From NCBI GenBank assembly GCA_035461405.1, contig DATHVH010000355.1, positions 1 to 18,658 on the forward strand: 18,658 nt of DNA. The letters run 5' to 3'. The position numbers and the translations under genes were made by a program. Each line of letters opens with the position of its first letter. The first letter of the stretch is position 1. The notes beneath the pieces were generated by a model. It was not told the DNA's origin. It saw only the letters and a program-made list of their open reading frames with translations, and searched no databases. The DNA is from Anditalea sp035461405 (GTDB lineage: Bacteria; Bacteroidota; Bacteroidia; Cytophagales; Cyclobacteriaceae). Of the stretch, positions 6,364-15,137 are shown piece after piece.

Positions 6364-9310
6364 TATTGATCACTTTTTGCATCTGTTTTAAAAGCATATC
6401 TGCATCAATAGGTTTGGACACATACCCATCAAAATTATTTTCAGTAATCTGGTCTTGTATCTCGCTTTTTGAAGCAGCAGTGAGTGCGATAACCGGTACC
6501 GTAGATATTGATTTTATAGTTTCAGTAGCCAGGAAGCCATTCATTACAGGCATTTGAATATCCATCAGCACCACATCATATTTATTTTTCCCCACAGCAT
6601 CGACTGCTTCCAGACCATTTGATACCCGGTGAAAATCGAATCCCCATCTCTTAATAATTTTACCTAATACAAGTGCATTTACTTCATTATCTTCTGCTAC
6701 TAAGATATTAAGCTTAGGCCCATAGTGGAAGCTATCCAAGGGTATTGCATCCATTGTGACGATCTTATTACCCGTGCTTACTTCAAGGTTGAGGGTAAAA
6801 AAGAATTTACTTCCCTTACCTACTGTAGATTCCAAATTAATGAAACTGTCCATTCGCTTTAGTAACTTCTTGGTAATAGAAAGTCCAAGACCAGTTCCGC
6901 CATATTTTCTGCTGAATGAATTGCTCACCTGTTCAAAATCTTCAAATATTTTATCATGATACTCCCTCGGTATTCCTACTCCAGTATCTTTAACCTCAAA
7001 ATAAAACTCAGCCATATTACCAGTTTTACCTTTTAAGGCTACATTAACATCTACCTGTCCTTTTTTAGTAAATTTTAGTGCATTAGTGATCAGGTTATTC
7101 AGAATCTGGCCTATACGAACTTTATCACCTAATACTTCAAAATTAATTTCACCATCAAAATTAAGGTTAAGTACATTACCAGTATCTTTAGCGTGATGAT
7201 TTAAGCCATCTACTACCATCTGGGCGAGACTCTTTATATTTATAGGACCTTTCTCCAGTTTAAGTTTACCGAAGTCAAGCTTCTGAAAATCCAGGAGATC
7301 ATTAATGATAGTTATTAAGTTTTCAGTAGCAAAATTGATAGTATTAAGAGGTGACTCAAGATTTTTTGGCAATGATTCCTGAAGAAGAGAGTATACGGAT
7401 CCCGAAATGGCATTTAAAGGGGTGCGAATCTCATGACTTATCATTGAAAGGAAATCAGACTTCGTTTTATTGGCTTCTTCAGCGGCTATTTTAGCTTTCT
7501 CCAAGCTATCTTCAGTCTTCTTAATATCAGTTATGTCTGTAAAGTATCCATACCAGGTTATCTCACCATTGGTAAGTTTTTCTGGAATAGAAGAAGCTTG
7601 CACCCACTTGTAATTTTCGCCATTTTCTGAAAGGATTCTAAACTGACCATCCCATGGTTTGAATGTCTGTGCTGATTGGAGGATTCCATCTACAAAATCA
7701 TCCACATCCTTTGGATGTATTCTATTAAGTACGGCTTCAAAACCACCATGCTTCTCAAATTCCTCCTCAGAAATTCCAAAAATTCTATTGATACCACTAC
7801 TGATGTATGGAAATTGTAATATCCCATCCTCCCCAAATACCAATTGGTACAAAACACCTGGCATCTGATCTGTAACACGCTCTAGGAACCGGCTAGACTC
7901 CCGAAGTGATGATTCTAACGATATCCTCTCAGAAATGTCTCTTGACATCGCTAAGACATACTCCTTACCTTGTATAGTTACTAAGGTGGTATTGACCTCT
8001 ACCTGTATAGGCTGATTATCTTCACCCATATGCTCACTCAAAGTAAGCATAGCTTTGTTCTTTCTTAACGCTTCTATTTGTCTTTCCCACGCACCTGGCT
8101 TTTTAAATGCAGGCTCCAGCTCTTTGAAATTTAATGGATAACCAGCTTCTATATCTATAGTTACTCGATCTATTGCTTCCTGGTTTTGGAAGATGAGCTG
8201 TCCGTCAAGGTCAGATATCTGTACAGAATCGGGAGTAAGGTTAAGAATTTCCTTAAAAAGGCTAAGTTCCTTTACCATCTCTTCCTCCACAGTAATATCC
8301 TGATAGGTCCCAAAAGCTTTGGTAATCATATTATCGGTCATTTCCCCTTTACCGATAATCCTTACCCATTTTCGATTATTTTTTCCTGTAGATACCTGAA
8401 CCTTGAGATCAAATTCTTTACCTCTTTCCAATAAGGCTCCGAATGAAGTTTTCAGCTGGGCTTGGTATTCGGGAAAGCAAAATGTAATCCATTCAAATAT
8501 ATTAAAGCTTACACCTTCCTCTACTTCATTAATATCATAAATCTCCTTGCTCCAGAAAGCGTTGTAAGTATGCAGGTCGATTTCCCATACACCAAATTTA
8601 GCAGCCCACTCCCCCATCTTGAAAAGTTGGTTTTGGGAATCAAGCTTTATCTGGTCCTGCTTAATTTGGTTGATATCTCTTCCTACCGCATGGAATTTAT
8701 CCTGTATATAGATGACATTCCATTCCAGCCATTTATATTCACCTGATTTGGTTTTAAATCTGTAGGAAAAAGTAGATACTCTATTATGACTTCTTAGATT
8801 GCTCAATTCCCTTTTGAAGCTTTCCCTATCTTCAGGATGAGCAAAAAGTATCAGGCTGGTATCCGTAAATTCGGAAGGCAAATACTCAAGCACATTAGTT
8901 ACAGAGTTACTAATCCAGGTGAAACTGGTGCCTTCCCCTACTCCAAAAATATCCAGACTATTATCAAAAAATGGATTTAGGTTTTCTGTAATCGGAGATA
9001 CGGATTGGCTCACCTTCATTCCTTTGTGAAAAAGTAGGTAGTTTTCCCCTAATCCCTGATGAGGTTCAAATTCAAAAGATAATATACGTTCTCTTATTTG
9101 GAAGCTAACACGTTCGTTTTCCTTAAATTTAGTAATATCTACTCCTAAACTTACTAAAGATTGGTCAATTACTGGTTTGCCAATGGCTGCTTCAAAAGCT
9201 TTATTGCTATAAAAAATATGGAATGGATACTGCCCATCAGCCAAAAAGATCAAGTCCGATGAATCATCGATGATCTTTTTAAACGTAGAATGGATACCTC
9301 TATTTTCCAT
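6356..9310 (-). CDS. Soluble hybrid sensor histidine kinase (multi-PAS, HisKA, HATPase, receiver)
   Basis: Hybrid two-component kinase of 984 residues with no membrane span or signal peptide, so it should sense cytoplasmic cues. Five PAS-like segments are visible at about 8-105, 112-220, 232-345, 352-462 and 475-598. Several end in the DIT or DIS sequence typical of PAS/PAC units. The H-box SHEIRTPLN has phosphoacceptor His626. The ATPase domain shows the N-box NNLITNALKF (738-747), DTGVGIP (775-781) and YGGTGLGLS (803-811). The receiver (about 867-980) has acidic E873/D874, phosphoacceptor Asp917 in MDIQMPVMNG, Thr944 and Lys966, so it looks active. No separate response regulator or HPt gene lies nearby, so the output partner is unknown. 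Nearby transporter genes do not prove a target. Its 3' end overlaps the TPR gene tail to tail. Confidence 0.95.
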   Translation of the reverse strand: MENRGIHSTFKKIIDDSSDLIFLADGQYPFHIFYSNKAFEAAIGKPVIDQSLVSLGVDITKFKENERVSFQIRERILSFEFEPHQGLGENYLLFHKGMKVSQSVSPITENLNPFFDNSLDIFGVGEGTSFTWISNSVTNVLEYLPSEFTDTSLILFAHPEDRESFKRELSNLRSHNRVSTFSYRFKTKSGEYKWLEWNVIYIQDKFHAVGRDINQIKQDQIKLDSQNQLFKMGEWAAKFGVWEIDLHTYNAFWSKEIYDINEVEEGVSFNIFEWITFCFPEYQAQLKTSFGALLERGKEFDLKVQVSTGKNNRKWVRIIGKGEMTDNMITKAFGTYQDITVEEEMVKELSLFKEILNLTPDSVQISDLDGQLIFQNQEAIDRVTIDIEAGYPLNFKELEPAFKKPGAWERQIEALRKNKAMLTLSEHMGEDNQPIQVEVNTTLVTIQGKEYVLAMSRDISERISLESSLRESSRFLERVTDQMPGVLYQLVFGEDGILQFPYISSGINRIFGISEEEFEKHGGFEAVLNRIHPKDVDDFVDGILQSAQTFKPWDGQFRILSENGENYKWVQASSIPEKLTNGEITWYGYFTDITDIKKTEDSLEKAKIAAEEANKTKSDFLSMISHEIRTPLNAISGSVYSLLQESLPKNLESPLNTINFATENLITIINDLLDFQKLDFGKLKLEKGPINIKSLAQMVVDGLNHHAKDTGNVLNLNFDGEINFEVLGDKVRIGQILNNLITNALKFTKKGQVDVNVALKGKTGNMAEFYFEVKDTGVGIPREYHDKIFEDFEQVSNSFSRKYGGTGLGLSITKKLLKRMDSFINLESTVGKGSKFFFTLNLEVSTGNKIVTMDAIPLDSFHYGPKLNILVAEDNEVNALVLGKIIKRWGFDFHRVSNGLEAVDAVGKNKYDVVLMDIQMPVMNGFLATETIKSISTVPVIALTAASKSEIQDQITENNFDGYVSKPIDADMLLKQMQKVININ

Positions 9311-9316
9311 ATTGAT

Positions 9317-9350
9317 TTTTGTATTTCGTTATATGTATTTTGTATTTCGT
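9317..9350 (-). repeat. Two 13-base direct repeats in the kinase leader
   Basis: TTTTGTATTTCGT occurs at 9317-9329 and 9338-9350, a 21-base period (two helical turns). On the sense strand of the kinase gene this is ACGAAATACAAAA twice, ending 6 bases before the ATG. It could be an operator on one face of the helix, or a site read in RNA. Confidence 0.6.
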
Positions 9351-9351
9351 A

Positions 9352-9381
9352 CAAATTTGCAGAAATTTTTTTAATATACAA
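9352..9381 (-). promoter_or_regulatory. Candidate promoter of the hybrid kinase gene
   Basis: On the minus strand: TTG, a 19-base spacer, then CAAATTTG, one mismatch from TAnnTTTG. It lies about 40 bases before the ATG, which puts the direct repeats in the untranslated leader. Confidence 0.45.
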
Positions 9382-9567
9382 GCAGTGGTAAAAAATTTAT
9401 TGGATGAGATATCTTGCTGATAATAGAGTATGAACAAATTTGTAATAGGGAAAATCTAAAAATGGAACAAATGGCGAAAACTCAAAGAAAAACTATCAAT
9501 TTTTCAGGTAGATTATACCATGCCAAATTCTGTATTTATTGTTAGATTCCCAGAAAAAATGAAACAA

Positions 9568-9597
9568 AAAAGGACATGCTAAAAAGCATGCCCTTTT
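9568..9597 (-). terminator. Rho-independent terminator of aconitase
   Basis: On the minus strand, CATGCT/AGCATG pairs across a 4-base loop. After one mismatch the stem extends through GG/CC and four A-T pairs, and a T-run follows. It lies 27 bases after the aconitase stop. The rest of the 313-bp gap (9398-9567) shows no convincing gene. Confidence 0.85.
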
Positions 9598-9623
9598 AAA
9601 GGAATTTGGTTTATGTCAGAAAT

Positions 9624-11894
9624 TTATTTTTTATTATTTTCTTTAATAATATTCAAAGCAGATCCAGCCTTGAACCATCCGATCTGTCCAGCATTATAGG
9701 TATGCTGCACTTTAATCTCATCTTTGCTGCCATCTGCATGGTTCAGTACTACAGTAAGCGGAGTACCAGGTGCAAAGAATTCTTCCAAACCAATGATATC
9801 AATGGAATCATCTTCTTGGATAAGATCATAATCATTTGGATTATCAAAAGTCAAAGCAAGCATCCCTTGCTTTTTAAGGTTCGTTTCGTGGATTCTGGCA
9901 AATGATTTTACCAATATAGCTCTCACACCTAAAAACCTCGGCTCCATAGCCGCATGCTCTCTGGAAGATCCTTCTCCATAGTTTTCGTCACCTACTACTA
10001 TCGATCCTATGTTGTTTGCTTTATAATAACGCTGGACAGCAGGAACTTCCCCATACTCTCCTGTCAATTGGTTTTTAACGGAATTGGCTTCGTCATTATA
10101 TGCATTTATGGCACCGATCAGCATATTGTTAGATATGTTATCCAAGTGCCCTCTAAACCTTAACCATGGTCCAGCCATAGAGATATGATCAGTAGTACAT
10201 TTGCCTTTCGCCTTAATAAGAAGTTTAAGACCTTTTAAATCTGTACCCTCCCAAGGTTTAAATGGATCCAATAACTGCAAACGGTCAGACTGTGGATCTA
10301 CGATTACACTTACTTGGGATCCATCAGCTGCTGGCTCCTGATAGCCCGCATCTTCTACAGCAAATCCTTTAGTAGGCATTTCCAGTCCTGATGGCTCATC
10401 TAATCTTACTTGCTCGCCATTTTCATTGGGAAGTGTATCCGTAAGTGGATTAAAGGTCAGATTACCTGCTATAGCCATAGCTGTAACGATTTCAGGAGAG
10501 GCTACAAAAGAGTGTGTATTCGGATTACCATCTGCTCGTTTAGCAAAGTTTCTGTTAAACGAGGTGATAATTGAATTTTTTTCTTTTTTCTCAGCTCCAT
10601 GTCTTGCCCACTGCCCTATACAAGGTCCACAAGCATTGGCCAGTACTACACCGCCCATAGCGCCGAAAGTATCTAAGAACCCGTCTCTGTCCACTGTGTA
10701 TCGAACTTGCTCAGAACCCGGTGTAATGGTATATTCAGATTTAGCTCTTAGTTTTTTATCTACTGCCTGCTGGGCTAAAGATGCTGCACGGCTTATATCT
10801 TCATAAGATGAGTTGGTGCAAGATCCTATCAAACCTACCTCAAGTTTCTCAGGCCATCCGTGTTCTCTTACAGCTGCAGCAAACTGGGAAATTGGCCAAG
10901 CCAAATCTGGCGTAAATGGTCCGTTGATATGCGGCTCAAGTTCAGAAAGGTTAATTTCAATAACCTGATCAAAATAATTTTCAGGGTTAGCATACACACC
11001 TTCATCACCGTTAAGATGTTCTTTAATACCATTAGCCAGATCAGCGATATCACCTCTATCTGTTCCTCTAAGATACTCCTCAGATTTTTCGTCATACCCA
11101 AAGATAGATGTGGTAGCTCCGATTTCAGCCCCCATATTACAGATAGTACCTTTACCGGTAGCAGAAAGTGATCTGGCACCTTCACCGAAGTATTCTACTA
11201 TAGCTCCCGTACCACCTTTTACTGTAAGGATACCTGCCACTTTCAAGATCACATCTTTAGCAGCTGTCCAGCCTGATAGTTTTCCGGTAAGTTTTACCCC
11301 TATAAGTTTTGGGAATTTAAGCTCCCAGGGTAAGCCTGCCATTACATCACAAGCATCGGCTCCACCGACACCTATAGCGATCATGCCAAGACCTCCGGCA
11401 TTTGGTGTATGTGAATCTGTACCGATCATCATACCTCCTGGGAAAGCATAATTTTCTAGAACTACCTGGTGGATGATCCCAGCTCCAGGTTTCCAGAAAC
11501 CTAAACCATATTTATTAGAAACAGATGAAAGAAAGTCGTAAACTTCTTTGTTCTTATCTTTGGCTTTGTTCAAATCAGCAGTAGCTCCAACTTCTGCCTG
11601 GATCAAGTGATCACAGTGAACTGTGGATGGCACAGCTACTTTATTTCTTCCGGCCTGCATAAACTGCAATAAAGCCATCTGGGCAGTAGCATCTTGCATG
11701 GCTACCCGATCAGGCTGAAAATCCACATAATTAATACCTCTTTCGTATCCTTGATCTGCTTCACCCTGTGATAAGTGGGAATAAAGAATTTTTTCTGTAA
11801 GGGTAAGAGGTTTGCCCACTATTTTTCTAGCAGTCTCTATACGCTGTGGGAATTTAGCGTAAACTGCCTTGATCATTTCTATATCAAATGCCAT
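9624..11894 (-). CDS. acnA: Aconitate hydratase
   Basis: TCA-cycle enzyme that interconverts citrate and isocitrate through cis-aconitate, 756 residues. The three [4Fe-4S] cysteines are C359 (GSCTNSS), C422 and C425 (ACGPCIGQW). Other catalytic marks are VPSTVHCDH (88-96), MIGTDSHTPNAGG (156-168) and the swivelling-domain motif ENYGEGSSREHA (637-648) with the catalytic Ser. The length and domain order fit the mitochondrial-type aconitase common in Bacteroidota rather than the longer AcnA or the AcnB type, so the symbol is approximate. It follows the transporter gene on the same strand after 151 bases but has its own promoter, and it ends in a strong terminator. Confidence 0.96.
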   Translation of the reverse strand: MAFDIEMIKAVYAKFPQRIETARKIVGKPLTLTEKILYSHLSQGEADQGYERGINYVDFQPDRVAMQDATAQMALLQFMQAGRNKVAVPSTVHCDHLIQAEVGATADLNKAKDKNKEVYDFLSSVSNKYGLGFWKPGAGIIHQVVLENYAFPGGMMIGTDSHTPNAGGLGMIAIGVGGADACDVMAGLPWELKFPKLIGVKLTGKLSGWTAAKDVILKVAGILTVKGGTGAIVEYFGEGARSLSATGKGTICNMGAEIGATTSIFGYDEKSEEYLRGTDRGDIADLANGIKEHLNGDEGVYANPENYFDQVIEINLSELEPHINGPFTPDLAWPISQFAAAVREHGWPEKLEVGLIGSCTNSSYEDISRAASLAQQAVDKKLRAKSEYTITPGSEQVRYTVDRDGFLDTFGAMGGVVLANACGPCIGQWARHGAEKKEKNSIITSFNRNFAKRADGNPNTHSFVASPEIVTAMAIAGNLTFNPLTDTLPNENGEQVRLDEPSGLEMPTKGFAVEDAGYQEPAADGSQVSVIVDPQSDRLQLLDPFKPWEGTDLKGLKLLIKAKGKCTTDHISMAGPWLRFRGHLDNISNNMLIGAINAYNDEANSVKNQLTGEYGEVPAVQRYYKANNIGSIVVGDENYGEGSSREHAAMEPRFLGVRAILVKSFARIHETNLKKQGMLALTFDNPNDYDLIQEDDSIDIIGLEEFFAPGTPLTVVLNHADGSKDEIKVQHTYNAGQIGWFKAGSALNIIKENNKK

Positions 11895-11944
11895 TTTGAA
11901 ATGAATTATGTAAAGAATTTATTTAATTGCGTTTTAATCTCAGG

Positions 11945-11952
11945 CAAAGATA
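11945..11952 (-). promoter_or_regulatory. Aconitase promoter (-7 element)
   Basis: On the minus strand TATCTTTG (then C) is an exact match to the Bacteroidota -7 consensus TAnnTTTG, 50 bases before the aconitase ATG. A TTG lies 23 bases further upstream. This suggests aconitase does not depend on read-through from the transporter gene. Confidence 0.65.
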
Positions 11953-12045
11953 AAAAATTAGGGGAATTTTGGAAGCAAAAATGGCCTTCGTTTCTTATTT
12001 ATAAAGAGTATAAGGCATATTTTTACGCAGGGGTAAGGGCAAGTA

Positions 12046-13362
12046 TTAGTTTATAAGATAAACACCGGCAGATAGAATTACTACTCCAACCAAAAACACT
12101 ATTAAAGTATATTTTAAAAGTTGTTTAGCGGACACTCCAGTAATGGCTAACAGAGGTAGCGCCCAAAATGGCTGCAACATGTTACTAACCTGATCACCAT
12201 ATGCCAATGTCATGATTATTTTAGGAATATCCAGATTCATTTCTTTGGCAGCTTCGATGATCACCGGCCCTTGTACCGCCCACTGTCCACCACCTGATGG
12301 AACAAATAAATTGATCAAAGCCGAACTGAAAAAAGTAAGCAACGGAAAAGTATTAGGAGAAGATATCTTTACAAAATATCCCGAAATAATTATTAATAAT
12401 CCGGAGTACTTTAATATCCCCAATATCCCAGCATAAAACGGGAATTGCAGAATAATGCCCGTAGCACCTTTAACTGCATCTTCGATAGCATTTACATAAG
12501 ACTTAAGATCTATATGTAAGCACAATCCCAAACCTAAGAGTAAAAAATTTACAAAATTCAGATTAATAAATCCCCAACCATTCAACGGAATTAAGAAAAA
12601 TTCATATAGGCAAAGTACAAGTATAATTAACCCAATAATCAATCCTACTATACCTCTATTTTCGTTAATTTTTATCAGAGTAAGTGGCTCGGAAGGATAA
12701 AACGAAACTTTATAATTAGCTCTGGAAAGCAAGTAGAATGATATCAATACTCCAATAACCAAAATTAAATTTATGGTGATATTTGAAAGGCTCAGTATAG
12801 TATAATCTATTCCTATAACACCAATCTCCTGTGCCAGAAAGTGATCAGGTTCTGCTACCTTTAGTGGAGCTGAGCCAGAAAAACCTCCATGCCAAACCAT
12901 CATACCCACATACCCTGCAGCGGCAACTAAGGGATAATTGATCCGAATGTCTCTACTAGCAGCATTATCTCCAATTTTTCTGGCCAAAATAGCGCCTAAT
13001 ATCAAGCCAAAACCCCAATTAATATACCCTGCCACTAAGGTGGCTGATGCGGTGATCATTACCGCCTTAGTATTAGTATTTGCTTTACTAGCTAAATTCC
13101 CCAAAAGCCTGTTCACCAAAGGGCTAATAGCAAGCGCATGACCAAAAACTAGTATTAAGACCATCTGAAGTGTAAACTCCAGCAATTCCCAAAAGCCTAT
13201 TTTCCAAAACTGTAATACCTTCCAAGAATAAGTACCTACATTATCTCCACTGGGAAGTGTAATAATCACGGCTGCAATAAAACTTACTGCTGATAAGAGC
13301 AATGCTATTTCAAAGGGTGATGGAAAAGATAAGTTCCAGGACTTTTTGGGTAGTATATTCAT
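12046..13362 (-). CDS. Short-chain fatty acid transporter, AtoE family
   Basis: Polytopic inner-membrane protein of 438 residues matching the AtoE (short-chain fatty acid uptake) family. Diagnostic segments are GHALAISP (74-81), INWGFGLILGA (114-124), VWHGGFSGSAPL (156-167), NLFVPSGGGQWAVQGP (351-366) and YGDQVSNMLQPFWALPLL (388-405). About ten to twelve hydrophobic segments span the protein. Family members import acetoacetate, butyrate or similar acids. Its ATG lies 21 bases after the stop of the acyl-CoA reductase gene, so the two are probably one operon, which suggests uptake and reduction of short or medium acyl groups. No obvious strong terminator follows it before aconitase. Confidence 0.9.
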   Translation of the reverse strand: MNILPKKSWNLSFPSPFEIALLLSAVSFIAAVIITLPSGDNVGTYSWKVLQFWKIGFWELLEFTLQMVLILVFGHALAISPLVNRLLGNLASKANTNTKAVMITASATLVAGYINWGFGLILGAILARKIGDNAASRDIRINYPLVAAAGYVGMMVWHGGFSGSAPLKVAEPDHFLAQEIGVIGIDYTILSLSNITINLILVIGVLISFYLLSRANYKVSFYPSEPLTLIKINENRGIVGLIIGLIILVLCLYEFFLIPLNGWGFINLNFVNFLLLGLGLCLHIDLKSYVNAIEDAVKGATGIILQFPFYAGILGILKYSGLLIIISGYFVKISSPNTFPLLTFFSSALINLFVPSGGGQWAVQGPVIIEAAKEMNLDIPKIIMTLAYGDQVSNMLQPFWALPLLAITGVSAKQLLKYTLIVFLVGVVILSAGVYLIN

Positions 13363-13383
13363 ATCTGCTTATATCAATGAATG

Positions 13384-14403
13384 CTATTCATATAAGCTTA
13401 TCAAAAATTCCATGGTATCAACATCATCTGCATAGTCTTGCACTCCTGGGCATTGAGCTTCCCCAAAAGGTATACTTCCTGCAATCCTACCATCCTTACT
13501 CACCACGCATTGTATTTTATCTTGATGAGTATCCAGTTTAGATTCTAAATCATTCTGGTCCTCATAAAGCTCATAGTAAAGTACTGAAATTGGCGAGACA
13601 AGATTATCATCAGTGGTCAAAAGCAGAAATCCATTATCAAGGTGCGGTCGCTGATTTACAAGATAGATAGACTTATTATAATCGTAATTATTCCGATACT
13701 TATGGTGATGAATGATAGAATTATAAGACTCTATAGCACCTAAAAAATCCTGGAGCTGCTCTATTTTGTTTATATACAGTTTAGAAATATTTCGACAACC
13801 TAGTCCAAAATATAAAAAAATATCTTTACCTAATGCCATATAATCCTCGGCAGTTTCATCTCCCCTTAGTACGGCTACTGAAGTACGGTTCTTCCTTATG
13901 ATATGCGGATATTTTCCAAAATAATAATCAAAGTATCTGGCAGAATTATCACTTCCTGTAGCGATATAGGCATCTTTATCCTTTAACATGTCTTGAAATG
14001 ATATGACTGATTCAAATCGAGGATCTATCAATATTAATTCATTTCCAATCCATCGCATCAAGTATTCGTCTGTAGAACTTAGCTTGGCGTGCATTTTATG
14101 ACCACTGATCAATACACTCATCATATCATGAAAACCTACAGCGGGAACATTACCTGCCATCATCACACCTACTTCTTTGGAATCAACATCGTCTTGTATA
14201 GGGTATTTATTAGCCCACTGGTGTAATGCATCTTCCTCCAATAACAATACTAAGGAGTCCAAAGCATTCTTTACACTCTCACGAGTAAACCAGCTATTGC
14301 CATTTTCTACTCTTCTGGCCAAGTCGTCTAGTTCCTGACTTTCTAATAATGAAATCCGTTTGCCAAGTTTTATAAATGCGTTTATTCTTTCTTGAAGTGT
14401 CAT
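13384..14403 (-). CDS. LuxC-family acyl-CoA reductase
   Basis: Member of the acyl-CoA reductase family PF05893 (LuxC-like), an aldehyde-dehydrogenase-fold enzyme that takes an acyl group onto a cysteine and reduces it with NADPH to the aldehyde. At 339 residues it is shorter than classical LuxC (about 480). The active-site segment YFGLGCRNISKLY gives nucleophile C203. MAGNVPAVGFHD (82-93) and IATGSDNSARYF (147-158) match the family's nucleotide-binding region. No fatty acid reductase partners (LuxD, LuxE) or luciferase are present. It heads an apparent operon with the fatty acid transporter and faces a ferredoxin gene, an arrangement I recall from Bacteroidota. Its true substrate is unknown. 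Confidence 0.88.
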   Translation of the reverse strand: MTLQERINAFIKLGKRISLLESQELDDLARRVENGNSWFTRESVKNALDSLVLLLEEDALHQWANKYPIQDDVDSKEVGVMMAGNVPAVGFHDMMSVLISGHKMHAKLSSTDEYLMRWIGNELILIDPRFESVISFQDMLKDKDAYIATGSDNSARYFDYYFGKYPHIIRKNRTSVAVLRGDETAEDYMALGKDIFLYFGLGCRNISKLYINKIEQLQDFLGAIESYNSIIHHHKYRNNYDYNKSIYLVNQRPHLDNGFLLLTTDDNLVSPISVLYYELYEDQNDLESKLDTHQDKIQCVVSKDGRIAGSIPFGEAQCPGVQDYADDVDTMEFLISLYE

Positions 14404-14423
14404 GTCTTATTTTTTCTGCCTTA

Positions 14424-14431
14424 CAAATATA
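14424..14431 (-). promoter_or_regulatory. Acyl-CoA reductase promoter (-7 element)
   Basis: On the minus strand TATATTTG fits TAnnTTTG exactly and lies 20 bases before the ATG, implying a very short leader. No clear TTG was found at the expected upstream spacing, so this is moderate evidence. Confidence 0.5.
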
Positions 14432-14552
14432 TTTTATAAAGATGACATGAAGGTTTGTGAAAGATATTTTTAAAAGAAAAATAAATTAATCTGGCTTATA
14501 ATGCCTAAATAAGCTAGATTCGTTATAAATTAGTTAGCATGACAACAATATT

Positions 14553-14584
14553 TTTGTGAGATTGTTAAATGGTTAGTAGATTTG
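14553..14584 (+). promoter_or_regulatory. Ferredoxin promoter
   Basis: TTTG at 14553-14556, a 20-base spacer, then TAGATTTG at 14577-14584: a textbook Bacteroidota promoter. The in-frame TTG at 14582 is part of the -7 element, so it cannot be the translation start. The ATG at 14603 is the start. Confidence 0.7.
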
Positions 14585-14602
14585 ACAAAAAAACAGATAA
14601 AG

Positions 14603-14950
14603 ATGGCCATAATGATAACCGACGAATGCATCAACTGTGGTGCATGCGAACCTGAATGTCCCAATACAGCTATTTACGAAGGCGGAATAGAATGGACTTG
14701 GGCTGGAGGTACTAATTTGAAGGAAGTTGTATTGGAAGATGGTACTGTAGTAGATGCCAGCGAGAAGCAAGAACCTATATCCGATGAATTTTATTACATC
14801 GTCACCGATAAGTGTACAGAGTGCATGGGTTTTCATGAAGAACCTCAGTGCGCAGCAGTATGTCCAGTAGATTGCTGTGTGGATGACCCTGATCATAGGG
14901 AATCTGAAGAAAGACTCTTAGAGAAAAAGAAATATATGCATGGAGAATAA
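14603..14950 (+). CDS. Ferredoxin with two [4Fe-4S] clusters
   Basis: Small electron carrier of 115 residues. The first cluster motif is C9-x2-C12-x2-C15-x3-C19-P. The second is C71-x2-C74-x8-C83-x3-C87-P, the long-spaced form seen in Alvin/YfhL-type ferredoxins. An insert of about 50 residues separates the two motifs, and there are extra cysteines at 91 and 92. The start is set by the promoter immediately upstream and by the normal family N-terminus MAIMITDECINCG. It is transcribed divergently from the acyl-CoA reductase, sharing a 199-bp control region, which suggests joint regulation and perhaps a functional link. It ends in a strong terminator. Confidence 0.93.
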   Translation: MAIMITDECINCGACEPECPNTAIYEGGIEWTWAGGTNLKEVVLEDGTVVDASEKQEPISDEFYYIVTDKCTECMGFHEEPQCAAVCPVDCCVDDPDHRESEERLLEKKKYMHGE

Positions 14951-14984
14951 ACAAAAGAGTGGCAGTAACCACTCTTTTGTTGTA
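14951..14984 (+). terminator. Rho-independent terminator of the ferredoxin gene
   Basis: A perfect 12-bp stem, ACAAAAGAGTGG with CCACTCTTTTGT around a 6-base loop, begins at the base after the stop codon. A smaller hairpin (TGCCC/GGGCA, 14992-15006) follows it. Confidence 0.85.
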
Positions 14985-15137
14985 TTAATATTGCCCTCTC
15001 TGGGCATATTTTAACGATTAACAGAGGTTTATATCTATATAGTATAAAAAAATACCAAATTGTGTTGATTTTAATAACTGAAAACCTTTAACTTGTCCTG
15101 ATTTTATCTAAATAAGACGGAAACTAAATTTTGGACA

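Noticed and set aside
9462..9545. 27-codon plus-strand frame between the kinase and aconitase genes
   Set aside because: No promoter, no homology and no second copy; composition is consistent with chance.
10426..10806. Long frames on the plus strand inside aconitase (also 11110-11451)
   Set aside because: Antisense shadows of a clearly conserved enzyme gene, with no features of their own.
11953..12045. Terminator after the fatty acid transporter
   Set aside because: Only a 5-bp GCCTT/AAGGC stem with a loop of more than 20 bases; too weak to call.
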